Shown here: positions 7,011 to 11,680 of the stretch, piece by piece
How the letters are laid out: every line of letters starts with the position of its first letter
Numbering within the stretch: position 1 is the stretch's first letter
DNA from: Candidatus Gottesmanbacteria bacterium
GTDB taxonomy: Bacteria; Patescibacteriota; Microgenomatia; UBA10105; UBA927
Direction: 5' to 3'
DNA length: 11,680 nt
NCBI GenBank assembly: GCA_016199185.1
Contig: JACQHE010000050.1
Coordinates: 1 to 11,680, forward strand
Program-made: the position numbers and the translations under genes
Notes under the pieces: model-generated
The model's database searches: none
Told to the model about the DNA's origin: nothing
The model's input: the letters and a program-made list of their open reading frames with translations, nothing else

Positions 7011-7035
7011 AAAAAACCTCCTTTCGGAGGTTCTT
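7011..7035 (-). terminator. Phe attenuator terminator (3:4) and antiterminator 3' arm
   Basis: Minus strand: AACCTCC, GAAA loop, GGAGGTT (7032-7015), directly followed by TTTT (7014-7011), giving a six-T run; an intrinsic terminator. The extended 5' arm AAGAACCTCC (7035-7026) is perfectly complementary over ten bases to GGAGGTTCTT at 7086-7077 in the leader ORF, so terminator and antiterminator exclude each other. It is also the only evident terminator after rplT. Confidence 0.85.
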
Positions 7036-7059
7036 ATGGGAAAAATTTAGTAAATTAAT

Positions 7060-7134
7060 TTATCGTACGACACCCAAAGAACCTCCTTGTTTGGAGGCAA
7101 AAAAGAATGCAAAAAATGCTCTTTGGGATGCCAT
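7060..7134 (-). CDS. Phe leader peptide (pheM-like), 24 aa
   Basis: Short regulatory ORF starting MASQRAFFAFFFASK and ending LGVVR. Codons 7-12 read TTT TTT GCA TTC TTT TTT (7116-7099), five Phe in six. The role, known from E. coli pheM and pheL, is sensing charged tRNA-Phe. The hairpin 1:2 pairs CCCAAAGA (7127-7120) with TCTTTGGG (7080-7073), plus an inner GCCTCC/GGAGG stem. Region 2 alternatively pairs with 7035-7026 and stops the terminator. A ribosome held at the Phe codons covers region 1; one reaching the stop reaches region 2 and lets the terminator form. It starts 12 nt after rplT ends. There is no Shine-Dalgarno, and the promoter at 7144-7172 would make it nearly leaderless. Confidence 0.85.
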   Translation of the reverse strand: MASQRAFFAFFFASKQGGSLGVVR

Positions 7135-7143
7135 GATGAGTAT

Positions 7144-7172
7144 ATTTTAGTGTATGGACGTGACGTTGTCAA
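7144..7172 (-). promoter_or_regulatory. promoter for the Phe leader and pheST
   Basis: Minus strand: perfect TTGACA (7172-7167), 17-nt spacer, TAAAAT (7149-7144, five of six). The -10 box contains the rplT stop codon. Predicted start near 7137, only about three bases before the leader ATG at 7134. It lets pheST be transcribed apart from the upstream thrS-rplT operon, although readthrough from rplT is also open. Confidence 0.7.
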
Positions 7173-7497
7173 CGATTGCCCCAAACACGTCGGGATTCTC
7201 CGTGACGAGATTTGCAAGGATCTTGCGGTCCAAATCAATTTTTGCTTCTTTGAGTTTATGAATGAAGAAGCTGTAAGAAAGGCCGCGGAGTTTGACCGCT
7301 TCGGATATTCGTGTGATCCAAAGTCTTCTAAAGTCTCGCTTTCTGTTTTTACGCCCAGCAAAGGCATATTCTCCTGCGTGGAGGTACGCTTCTTTGGCGA
7401 CTCTAATAAGCCGGCGCTTGGTCATCCGATAGCCTTTGTTGGATAGAAAGACCTTTTTGTGTTTAGCGTGACTGGTGACGCCCCGTTTAACTCTCAT
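7147..7497 (-). CDS. rplT: 50S ribosomal protein L20
   Basis: Binds 23S rRNA and is needed early in large-subunit assembly. The 116-aa product starts MRVKRGVTSHAKHKKV and has the usual basic N-terminal helix (KGYRMTKRRLIRVAKEAYLHAG..YAFAGRKNRKRDFRRLWI) and globular C-terminal half (LRGLSYSFFIHKLKEAKI), all at family length. Its ATG overlaps the rpmI stop in ATGA, and no Shine-Dalgarno is visible, so translation is probably coupled to rpmI. The last codons overlap the Phe leader promoter. L20 represses its own operon in E. coli and B. subtilis; no such site was identified here. Confidence 0.96.
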   Translation of the reverse strand: MRVKRGVTSHAKHKKVFLSNKGYRMTKRRLIRVAKEAYLHAGEYAFAGRKNRKRDFRRLWITRISEAVKLRGLSYSFFIHKLKEAKIDLDRKILANLVTENPDVFGAIVDNVTSIH

Positions 7498-7682
7498 AGG
7501 GATAAAAACCGTTTTATAACCCGCGTGAATCGCACGGTCGTAAGCTGCGCAGGCCTGTCCTGGCGGCGCTGGCGGGATTTGCTCTTATTCCTCCGGATGT
7601 GGCGGCCTCCTTGCACGCGGTGCATCACCTTGCCGGTTTTGGTAACTTTGAAGCGTTTCCTCGCGATTTTTTTGGTTTTCAT
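7494..7682 (-). CDS. rpmI: 50S ribosomal protein L35
   Basis: Small basic large-subunit protein of 62 aa. The start MKTKKIARKRFKVTKTGKV and the HRVQGGRHIRRNKSKSRQRR segment fit the L35 family. A strong Shine-Dalgarno AAAGGAG lies in the end of infC with about 5 nt spacing. The start codon overlaps the infC stop (TAATG), and the stop overlaps the rplT start (ATGA), which indicates tight coupling of the three genes. Confidence 0.93.
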   Translation of the reverse strand: MKTKKIARKRFKVTKTGKVMHRVQGGRHIRRNKSKSRQRRQDRPAQLTTVRFTRVIKRFLSL

Positions 7683-8212
7683 TAGTCTCCTTTTTTGTTG
7701 TTGACGACCATTGCTTCCAGTACACGACCCAGCATTTTGGGCTCGCGCACCACTTTGACGGTCTCAAGCGACTCGATGAATCGCTTGATGACGGCAAAGC
7801 CGAACTCCTTCCTGGTAATCTCGCGGCCCTTGAAGGCAAGCGAGAGCTTCACTTGATTGCCTTCATCTAAAAACCCCCTGGCCTGTGCAAGTCTCGTCTC
7901 AAAATCATGTTCACCAATAAACGGCCGGAGCCGGATCTCTTTGACCCCCACGTTCTTTTGACTTCTCCTTGACTCGCGTTCCTTTTTGGCTTCCTGGTAC
8001 TTGAACTTTTTATAATCAATGAGCTTTGCCACAGGTGGCATAGCGTTTGGTGCAATTTCCACCACGTCAAGCCCCTGCTCTTTTGCTTTCTGGAGCGCCT
8101 CAAGTTTCGTCACGACGCCGATCTGTTTGCCTTCTTCATCAAGAAGCCGCAACTGGGGCGCCGTGATCTGATAATTGAGGCGATAGAACTTTCGGTTATA
8201 CTTTGCGTTCAA
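7682..8212 (-). CDS. infC: translation initiation factor IF-3, TTG start
   Basis: Binds the 30S subunit, prevents early 50S joining and proofreads the start codon. At 176 aa it has the family N-terminal domain (YQITAPQLRLLDEEGKQIGVV at about 14-34, then DVVEIAPNAMPPVAKLIDYKKFKYQ) and the C-terminal domain (KEIRLRPFIGEHDFETRL, VKLSLAFKGREIT, EPKMLGRVLEAMV). The frame is closed by a TAA ten bases upstream, and no ATG occurs before the conserved region. The only usual start codon is TTG at 8212, overlapping the last 17 nt of thrS. A rare start fits the known autocontrol of E. coli infC, which uses AUU because IF-3 discriminates against such codons. Confidence 0.94.
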   Translation of the reverse strand: MNAKYNRKFYRLNYQITAPQLRLLDEEGKQIGVVTKLEALQKAKEQGLDVVEIAPNAMPPVAKLIDYKKFKYQEAKKERESRRSQKNVGVKEIRLRPFIGEHDFETRLAQARGFLDEGNQVKLSLAFKGREITRKEFGFAVIKRFIESLETVKVVREPKMLGRVLEAMVVNNKKGD

Positions 8213-9965
8213 TCTCGTCTTTTACTTTGCGGACAAATTGCTCAAGAGGCATGCTCTTGAGATCCTCGCCGCTTCTTGTCCGGGCAGATACTGTTCCGCC
8301 CTGGACCTCGCGATCTCCCATTATAGCCATGTAGGGCACTTTTTGCAACGTGGCATCGCGGATCTTGGCCTGCATGGATTCATTGCGGTCGTCCAGCTCG
8401 ACGCGCAGTCCGGCGTTTCGTAAAACCTCCAATGCATTTCGAGCCGCTTCATTATGCCGTTCGGCAATAGGAATAACAGCCACTTGCACCGGCGCAAGCC
8501 ACACGGGGAACGCGCCGGCATAGTGCTCGATGAGAATGCCTAAGAATCGGTCAAACGAGCCGAGGATGGCGATGTGCAATACCGCTGGTCGATCCAACAC
8601 GCCTTTTTCATTGATGTAGTTCATGTCAAAGTTCTCCGGCTGGTTAAAATCGAGCTGGACCGTGGTCAATTGCCATTCTCGGCCGATGGCGTCTTTGACC
8701 ATAATGTCTATTTTGGGCCCATAAAATGCAGCTTCGCCCATCCCGATGACGTACTCCATCGAATGACGTTTGACCGCGGCTTCGAGCGCTTTTTCTGCTT
8801 TATCCCACGATGTTGGGTCTCCTAAATATTTTTCCGGAATTTTTGGATCGCGAGTAGAAATTCTGGCCCGATAGCTTGTGAATCCAAATGTTTTGAATAC
8901 GAACGTCGTCAATTCCAAAATCCGGTCAATTTCTTCCGGGATTTGATTGTGGCGGACGAACGTATGGGTATCATCTTGCGTGAGCGCTCGTACGCGGAAA
9001 AGCCCGTTGAGTTCTCCTGTTTTTTCGTACCGATAGACCGTTGCGTTTTCTGCAAGCCGGAGCGGCAGATCGCGATAGCTGCGCGGACGCTCCAGATAGA
9101 TCTGAAAGTGGTGCGGACAGTTCATGGGTTTGACGACATAGTCCTCACCCTCAATAGACATGGGGTTCATCATGGCGTCGTATTTTTGCCAGTGTTGGGA
9201 TTGTCTATAGAGATCGCTTTTGGCTATGTGTGGCGTCCAGACGAATTGGTAGCCACGTTTTTCTTTTTCCAAGGTAAGCCATTGTTCCAGGCTGCGACGC
9301 AAAAGAAATCCCTTTGGCATGTAAAGCGGCAACCCAGAGCCGACGCTCGGACTTATGAGAAAAAGCTCACGTTCTTTCCCCAGTTTTCTGTGGTCGCGTT
9401 TTTTGGCTTCCTCCTGCTGCCAGAGGTACTGATCGAGTTCTTTTTTCGTCGGAAAGCAGGTGCCGTAGATACGCGTCAGCATTTTATTTTTCTCACTCCC
9501 CCGCCAGTAGGCCCCGGCGACGGAAAGGAGTTTGAAGTGCCGGAGTTCCTTATCCGGATGTTCCACATGACCCATCTTGCAAAGGTCCAAAAAGTCGCCC
9601 GGATCATTCGTCATGAGCTTTTTCCCTCCCTTGGCAAGCTCTATGGCCATTTCAACTTTATATTTATTATCTTTAAACAGACTTTTTGCTTCTACAAGCG
9701 TTACTTCCGCAAACGAGAATTTTTGCCACCTTGGGAGAATCTGGCGCATTTTTGCTTCGATGTTGGGAAAATCTTCCTCGGAAATTTTGATCGCTTGCCC
9801 TGAGCTTGTCGAAGGGCCCATGTCAAAATCCTGATAGAAGCCGTTCTCTATCGCCGGTCCGATCGCATTGAGCGCTCCCGGATACAGCAGTTTCACCGCG
9901 TGGGCAAGCAAATGCGCGCAGCTATGGCGCAAATTATTAAGATAGTCTTGATCGTTGTTTTTCAT
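8196..9965 (-). CDS. thrS: threonyl-tRNA synthetase, TGS-less form
   Basis: Charges tRNA-Thr. At 589 aa it lacks the N-terminal TGS domain of the usual 640-aa enzyme and begins at the editing domain. That domain is intact in its metal motif: H14-SCA-H18 and C129-KMG-H133. The class II core has MNCPHH with zinc ligand C283, motif 2 region FRVRALTQDDTHTFVR, and motif 3 GSFDRFLGILIEHYAGAFPVWLAP. The anticodon-binding domain (about 490-589) ends VRKVKDEIERKV. Residues 50-58 (GPSTSSGQA) come from a dispersed repeat inserted in frame. The start ATG has AAAGGAG about 7 nt upstream. It is transcribed from 10523 through a Thr-dependent attenuator. Confidence 0.96.
   Translation of the reverse strand: MKNNDQDYLNNLRHSCAHLLAHAVKLLYPGALNAIGPAIENGFYQDFDMGPSTSSGQAIKISEEDFPNIEAKMRQILPRWQKFSFAEVTLVEAKSLFKDNKYKVEMAIELAKGGKKLMTNDPGDFLDLCKMGHVEHPDKELRHFKLLSVAGAYWRGSEKNKMLTRIYGTCFPTKKELDQYLWQQEEAKKRDHRKLGKERELFLISPSVGSGLPLYMPKGFLLRRSLEQWLTLEKEKRGYQFVWTPHIAKSDLYRQSQHWQKYDAMMNPMSIEGEDYVVKPMNCPHHFQIYLERPRSYRDLPLRLAENATVYRYEKTGELNGLFRVRALTQDDTHTFVRHNQIPEEIDRILELTTFVFKTFGFTSYRARISTRDPKIPEKYLGDPTSWDKAEKALEAAVKRHSMEYVIGMGEAAFYGPKIDIMVKDAIGREWQLTTVQLDFNQPENFDMNYINEKGVLDRPAVLHIAILGSFDRFLGILIEHYAGAFPVWLAPVQVAVIPIAERHNEAARNALEVLRNAGLRVELDDRNESMQAKIRDATLQKVPYMAIMGDREVQGGTVSARTRSGEDLKSMPLEQFVRKVKDEIERKV
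9794..9816. repeat. dispersed CTTGCCCTGAGC-type repeat inside thrS
   Basis: The sequence CTTGCCCTGAGCTTGTCG followed by AAGGG is a short dispersed repeat that I recall from many environmental bacterial genomes, where it is often translated as PSTSSGQ, SLSKG or PELVEG. Here it adds GPSTSSGQA at residues 50-58, in the N-terminal editing domain of ThrRS. Its ends CCCT/AGGG are complementary. Confidence 0.65.
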
Positions 9966-9979
9966 ACTGATCTCCTTTC

Positions 9980-9991
9980 ATTGTATACAAT
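9980..9991. promoter_or_regulatory. 12-bp palindrome just upstream of thrS
   Basis: ATTGTATACAAT is a perfect palindrome 14 nt before the thrS ATG. It could be an operator half-pair or part of a weak -10 region (TATATT or TATACA nearby), but no matching -35 box was found. Weak evidence. Confidence 0.25.
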
Positions 9992-10013
9992 ATACTTTCT
10001 CTATGTAAGGGTG

Positions 10014-10046
10014 GAGCGTGGGCGGGGCTAGCTCCCGCCAACGCTC
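10014..10046. repeat. 13-bp inverted repeat between the 45-aa ORF and thrS
   Basis: Arms GAGCGTGGGCGGG (10014-10026) and CCCGCCAACGCTC (10034-10046) pair with one mismatch around a 7-nt loop. It begins 11 nt after the 45-aa ORF stop. On the minus strand no T tract follows (CACCCTTAC), so it is not a standard terminator. Its position matches the 6696-6751 hairpin before pheS. Confidence 0.6.
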
Positions 10047-10057
10047 ATACCAATCAA

Positions 10058-10195
10058 TCATCCATCATCGTCTGCTTTCGGTTCCTCAACTGGTGGCACT
10101 GCGTCTGCCCATTTAGGCGGCGGAACCTGTTCTTTAGGTAATGGTGGCCATTTTCTCGCTAAAATATCCATCTGACATAGCTCTGGCTCGTTCAT
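10058..10195 (-). CDS. unrecognised 45-aa Pro-rich peptide between Thr attenuator and thrS
   Basis: No family recognised. It starts MNEPELCQMDILARKW, has three Pro clusters (PPLP, PPP, PP) and two Trp, and ends in the acidic stretch ADDDG. The Shine-Dalgarno AAGGAGGTGA (10210-10201) leaves eight bases between GGAGG and the ATG, which is ideal. An ATG four bases further upstream opens a competing 21-aa frame with too short a spacing. It is reached by transcription only after readthrough of the Thr terminator. Its location mirrors the 75-aa ORF before pheS, though the two proteins show no visible similarity. Confidence 0.6.
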   Translation of the reverse strand: MNEPELCQMDILARKWPPLPKEQVPPPKWADAVPPVEEPKADDDG

Positions 10196-10215
10196 ACATC
10201 TCACCTCCTTTCCGT

Positions 10216-10244
10216 AAAAATTAACCTCCCAATGTTGGGAGGTT
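10216..10244 (-). terminator. Thr attenuator terminator (3:4)
   Basis: Minus strand: AACCTCCCAA (10244-10235) pairs with TTGGGAGGTT (10232-10223), with no or a small loop after fraying, then AATTTTT (five T at 10220-10216). The 5' arm extended to ACCTCCCAAC (10243-10234) is perfectly complementary over ten bases to GTTGGGAGGT (10297-10288) in the leader ORF, which gives the competing antiterminator. Confidence 0.85.
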
Positions 10245-10272
10245 GTCTGGTGATTCTTTGGAAAAGAGGTTT

Positions 10273-10344
10273 CTAAACCACCACACTACCTCCCAACTCG
10301 CGTTGGGTGGTCGTCGTAGTGGTCTGGTTTATGATCTGTTTCAT
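10273..10344 (-). CDS. Thr leader peptide, 23 aa with six consecutive Thr codons
   Basis: Regulatory ORF MKQIINQTTTTTTQREL ending GGSVVV. Codons 8-13 are ACC ACT ACG ACG ACC ACC (10323-10306), all four Thr codon families. Hairpin 1:2 stacks AAACCA/TGGTTT, CACTAC/GTAGTG and CCCAAC/GTTGGG (10330-10275) with a GCGA loop, and the Thr codons form its 5' strand. Region 2 can instead pair with 10243-10234 and block the terminator. The logic is that of thr and his operon leaders: Thr starvation stalls ribosomes and permits thrS transcription. The start is uncertain: AAGGA is 15 nt from this ATG, and an in-frame ATG at 10425 would give a 50-aa leader. Thr codons are in frame either way. Confidence 0.85.
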   Translation of the reverse strand: MKQIINQTTTTTTQRELGGSVVV

Positions 10345-10354
10345 AAAACAACAA

Positions 10355-10397
10355 AACCGTCCTTTTCTTGCGAGCCCCGCCGGCTGGCGGGACGGTT
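10355..10397 (-). promoter_or_regulatory. hairpin in the thrS leader upstream of the Thr-codon ORF
   Basis: Minus strand: AACCGTCC (10397-10390) can pair with GGACGGTT (10362-10355) around an inner CCCGCC/GGCGGG hairpin (10391-10376), followed by TTGTTGTTTT. It overlaps the 50-aa version of the leader ORF. An upstream AACCGTTC could also pair with the same GGACGGTT. It could be an extra terminator or pause hairpin; low certainty. Confidence 0.35.
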
Positions 10398-10495
10398 CCA
10401 TCGCAATTGTCGAACGGTTCTTCATTCTCTTCTTTTCGCCGAAGTGGCGCTTCTCTGGTGCGGGTGGTGAGTCCGCGTCATCGGGAAGTAGAGGT

Positions 10496-10523
10496 AGTAT
10501 AGCATCGCAACGTTGGAAGTCAA
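10496..10523 (-). promoter_or_regulatory. promoter for the thrS-infC-rpmI-rplT operon
   Basis: Minus strand: TTGACT (10523-10518), 16-nt spacer, TATACT (10501-10496) with an extended -10 TGC directly before it. Predicted start near 10489. The -35 box contains the stop codon of the upstream bPH gene, the same stop-overlapping placement as the pheST promoter. It gives a leader of about 520 nt before thrS, which holds the Thr attenuator and the 45-aa ORF. Confidence 0.7.
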
Positions 10524-11095
10524 GAGCCTCTTTGCCCGCGGGGTTTGGGGATGAAGGGTTTGAAGTCTGATAGCGCCTGCGGGGTCTGCTTGGAGGTAAA
10601 GAGGATTTTATCAATGTAGTTGGCGATGTCTTCAAAATAGGCAACATTGGGGATCACCACGTCTTCGTGCTGGTCCATGTGGGGAGAAACTTCCACGGTA
10701 CCAATCCCTAGGATCCGGGAGAGGAGGTTGGGTGCCCAGCCTTTGGCTTTGAGCGCTTCGTTCCAAAACAGCGACCGCTTGGTCTGGTAAAACGGCGAGA
10801 CTACGTCGAAGCGCATCACCCGTCTATCTGTGATATACGTTTTAGACTGCCCGTACACTTTGTTGTTCCACCACACGGAGGCGGCGATAAGCATAAGTCC
10901 CGCAGTGACTCCGAGGGCGGTAAGGGTGCCTGCGCCGGAGGGTACGACAAAAGCGATGATGAGAAGAACCAGGACGAGCCCGAGGGCAAGAAGCGTACCC
11001 CGTGCAATCGCCAGGTATTTGGCGATGGGGTGCGGTCGGAGTTCGTAGAGGATCCGCTCCCCTTCCTGCTGCCCGTCAAAGACAATGGTGCTCAT
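10520..11095 (-). CDS. membrane protein with bacterial PH domain (bPH2/YdbS-like)
   Basis: A 191-aa membrane protein. The N-terminal 28 residues (MSTIVFDGQQEGERILYELRPHP) precede two membrane segments at about 29-51 and 56-77 with a short Gly/Ala loop. A PH-like beta domain follows (YGQSKTYITDRRVMRFDVVSPF, near 82-103, then ...GTVEVSPHMDQHEDVVIPNV). The YITDRRV pattern after two membrane helices is typical of the DUF304/bPH2 family, whose molecular role is not well defined. The start has AAGGAG immediately upstream, and it follows the methyltransferase after 8 nt. A TATAAT hexamer just before the ATG lacks a good -35 box. Confidence 0.75.
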   Translation of the reverse strand: MSTIVFDGQQEGERILYELRPHPIAKYLAIARGTLLALGLVLVLLIIAFVVPSGAGTLTALGVTAGLMLIAASVWWNNKVYGQSKTYITDRRVMRFDVVSPFYQTKRSLFWNEALKAKGWAPNLLSRILGIGTVEVSPHMDQHEDVVIPNVAYFEDIANYIDKILFTSKQTPQALSDFKPFIPKPRGQRGS

Positions 11096-11103
11096 GCTCC
11101 TTA

Positions 11104-11616
11104 TTATACTCTAAAGCTATACACGTGCGCTTTTTCGTCAGTTTCTACCCGTTTGAGCGTTGGGAAGATAAAACTGTTGGAGACGATGAGGGTGCCTTTT
11201 TTGCAGCGTTTTTTGAGAAAGGTTTCAAGCGTTTCCATCCTCCACGGGAGGAGATAGACAAACACCACGTCCGCATCAGAAAAATCTGCTTTCCAAAAAT
11301 TACGCCATAGCGCAAAAATGTGATTTTGCTGTCTTGACACGATGATTCTAATCCTCGTCCACAACACGAGGAACGGATTTATTTCAAGCCCGATCGCCGT
11401 CGCTCCTTGTTTTGCCGCAAGAAACAGAAGGCCGCCATCGCCCGAGCCCAGATCGTAGACGTTCATGCCGGGTTTTATGCGTGCGAGCCGGATCATGGCA
11501 TCGGCGGCTTTGCGGTTTGAGCGCACAAACGGCGCACCGGTGACGAAGGCAAGGGTGAGAAAGAGGATAAAGAGGGCAAAAGAGATATTGAGCAGCAGAA
11601 AAACGATGGATATCAT
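11104..11616 (-). CDS. membrane-anchored class I SAM-dependent methyltransferase
   Basis: A 170-aa protein with an N-terminal hydrophobic helix (about 3-27) followed by a Rossmann methyltransferase core. Motif I is VYDLGSGDGGLLFLAA (about 53-68), the ribose-binding acidic residue is in GLEINP, and a motif IV-like strand DADVVFVYLLP follows. The substrate cannot be read from the sequence. Its ATG overlaps the preceding stop in ATGA, and AGGAAGGG within the upstream gene serves as the ribosome site. Placement after a likely S-adenosylhomocysteinase fits methyl-cycle recycling of its product. Confidence 0.82.
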   Translation of the reverse strand: MISIVFLLLNISFALFILFLTLAFVTGAPFVRSNRKAADAMIRLARIKPGMNVYDLGSGDGGLLFLAAKQGATAIGLEINPFLVLWTRIRIIVSRQQNHIFALWRNFWKADFSDADVVFVYLLPWRMETLETFLKKRCKKGTLIVSNSFIFPTLKRVETDEKAHVYSFRV

Positions 11617-11680
11617 GTCCCTTCCTGCCAGCTATTAAGGTAGTGCTTTTGCTCGCGGGTCAGGCGGTCGATTTTAATAC
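11613..11680 (-). CDS. ahcY: 3' end of probable S-adenosylhomocysteinase (partial)
   Basis: The last 21 codons of a gene that enters from the right edge: IKIDRLTREQKHYL then NSWQEGT and TGA. An ID.LT.EQ..YL..W..GT ending is, from memory, the C-terminus of archaeal-type and many bacterial S-adenosylhomocysteinases, which split the methyltransferase by-product into adenosine and homocysteine. The stop overlaps the methyltransferase start (ATGA). With so little sequence the name is tentative. Confidence 0.5.
   Translation of the reverse strand, partial: IKIDRLTREQKHYLNSWQEGT

Noticed and set aside
7047..7367. Minus-strand ORF (106 aa) overlapping the end of rplT and the Phe leader
   Set aside because: It is in a different frame from both rplT and the FFAFFF leader and has no start signal; the two overlapping real frames account for the sequence.
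8943..9803. Long plus-strand ORF (286 aa) opposite thrS
   Set aside because: Fully antisense to a clear ThrRS with no recognisable domain or ribosome site; a shadow of the real gene's codon pattern.
10346..10410. T-box riboswitch in the thrS leader (TGGAACCG followed by a hairpin and T-rich stretch)
   Set aside because: No Stem I with specifier loop, GA motif or AGTA bulge fits in the roughly 90 nt between promoter and motif, and the T-box core departs from consensus after ACCG. The Thr-codon ORF explains the leader better.
10307..10570. Plus-strand ORF (87 aa) across the Thr leader
   Set aside because: Its Val run is only the antisense reading of the Thr codons and there is no ribosome site.

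Overview
The window is a bacterial chromosomal segment dominated by one minus-strand block of translation genes. Several traits point to the Candidate Phyla Radiation (Patescibacteria): a PheT of about 647 residues without the EMAP-type tRNA-binding insert, a ThrRS without the TGS domain, compact operons with 1 to 17 nt overlaps, and many short palindromes, some inside genes. This is inference from gene architecture. TGA is used as an ordinary stop, so the code-4/25 lineages (Gracilibacteria, Absconditabacteria) are unlikely.

Layout: (i) 1-139 is a divergent intergenic region with a strong minus-strand promoter that makes a tiny hairpin-plus-terminator RNA running off the left edge. (ii) 140-2740 (+) is a class A penicillin-binding protein. 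(iii) 2800-10523 (-), read right to left, is promoter, Thr leader peptide and attenuator, a 45-aa ORF, thrS, infC, rpmI, rplT, a second promoter, Phe leader peptide and attenuator, a 75-aa ORF, pheS and pheT, converging on the PBP gene. (iv) 10520-11680 (-) holds a bPH-domain membrane protein, a membrane-anchored SAM methyltransferase, and the 3' end of what looks like S-adenosylhomocysteinase.

The gene order thrS-infC-rpmI-rplT-(Phe leader)-pheS-pheT matches the E. coli cluster thrS-infC-rpmI-rplT-pheM-pheST. The main result is regulatory. Both synthetase units are preceded by a textbook ribosome-mediated attenuator: a short ORF with six consecutive Thr codons before thrS, and one with five Phe codons in six before pheS. 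Each has mutually exclusive 1:2, 2:3 and 3:4 pairings ending in an intrinsic terminator. Each attenuator is followed by an unrecognised small ORF with a near-perfect Shine-Dalgarno sequence, then a long hairpin, then the synthetase. This repeated modular layout seems not to be explained by the E. coli model.

The second notable point is the PheRS itself. The alpha subunit carries an N-terminal AlaX/AlaRS-type editing domain with half of its zinc motif altered (CxxxH to DxxxQ). The beta subunit appears to lack the conserved Glu of the B3/B4 editing pocket. All three synthetase genes also carry in-frame palindromic or dispersed-repeat insertions.
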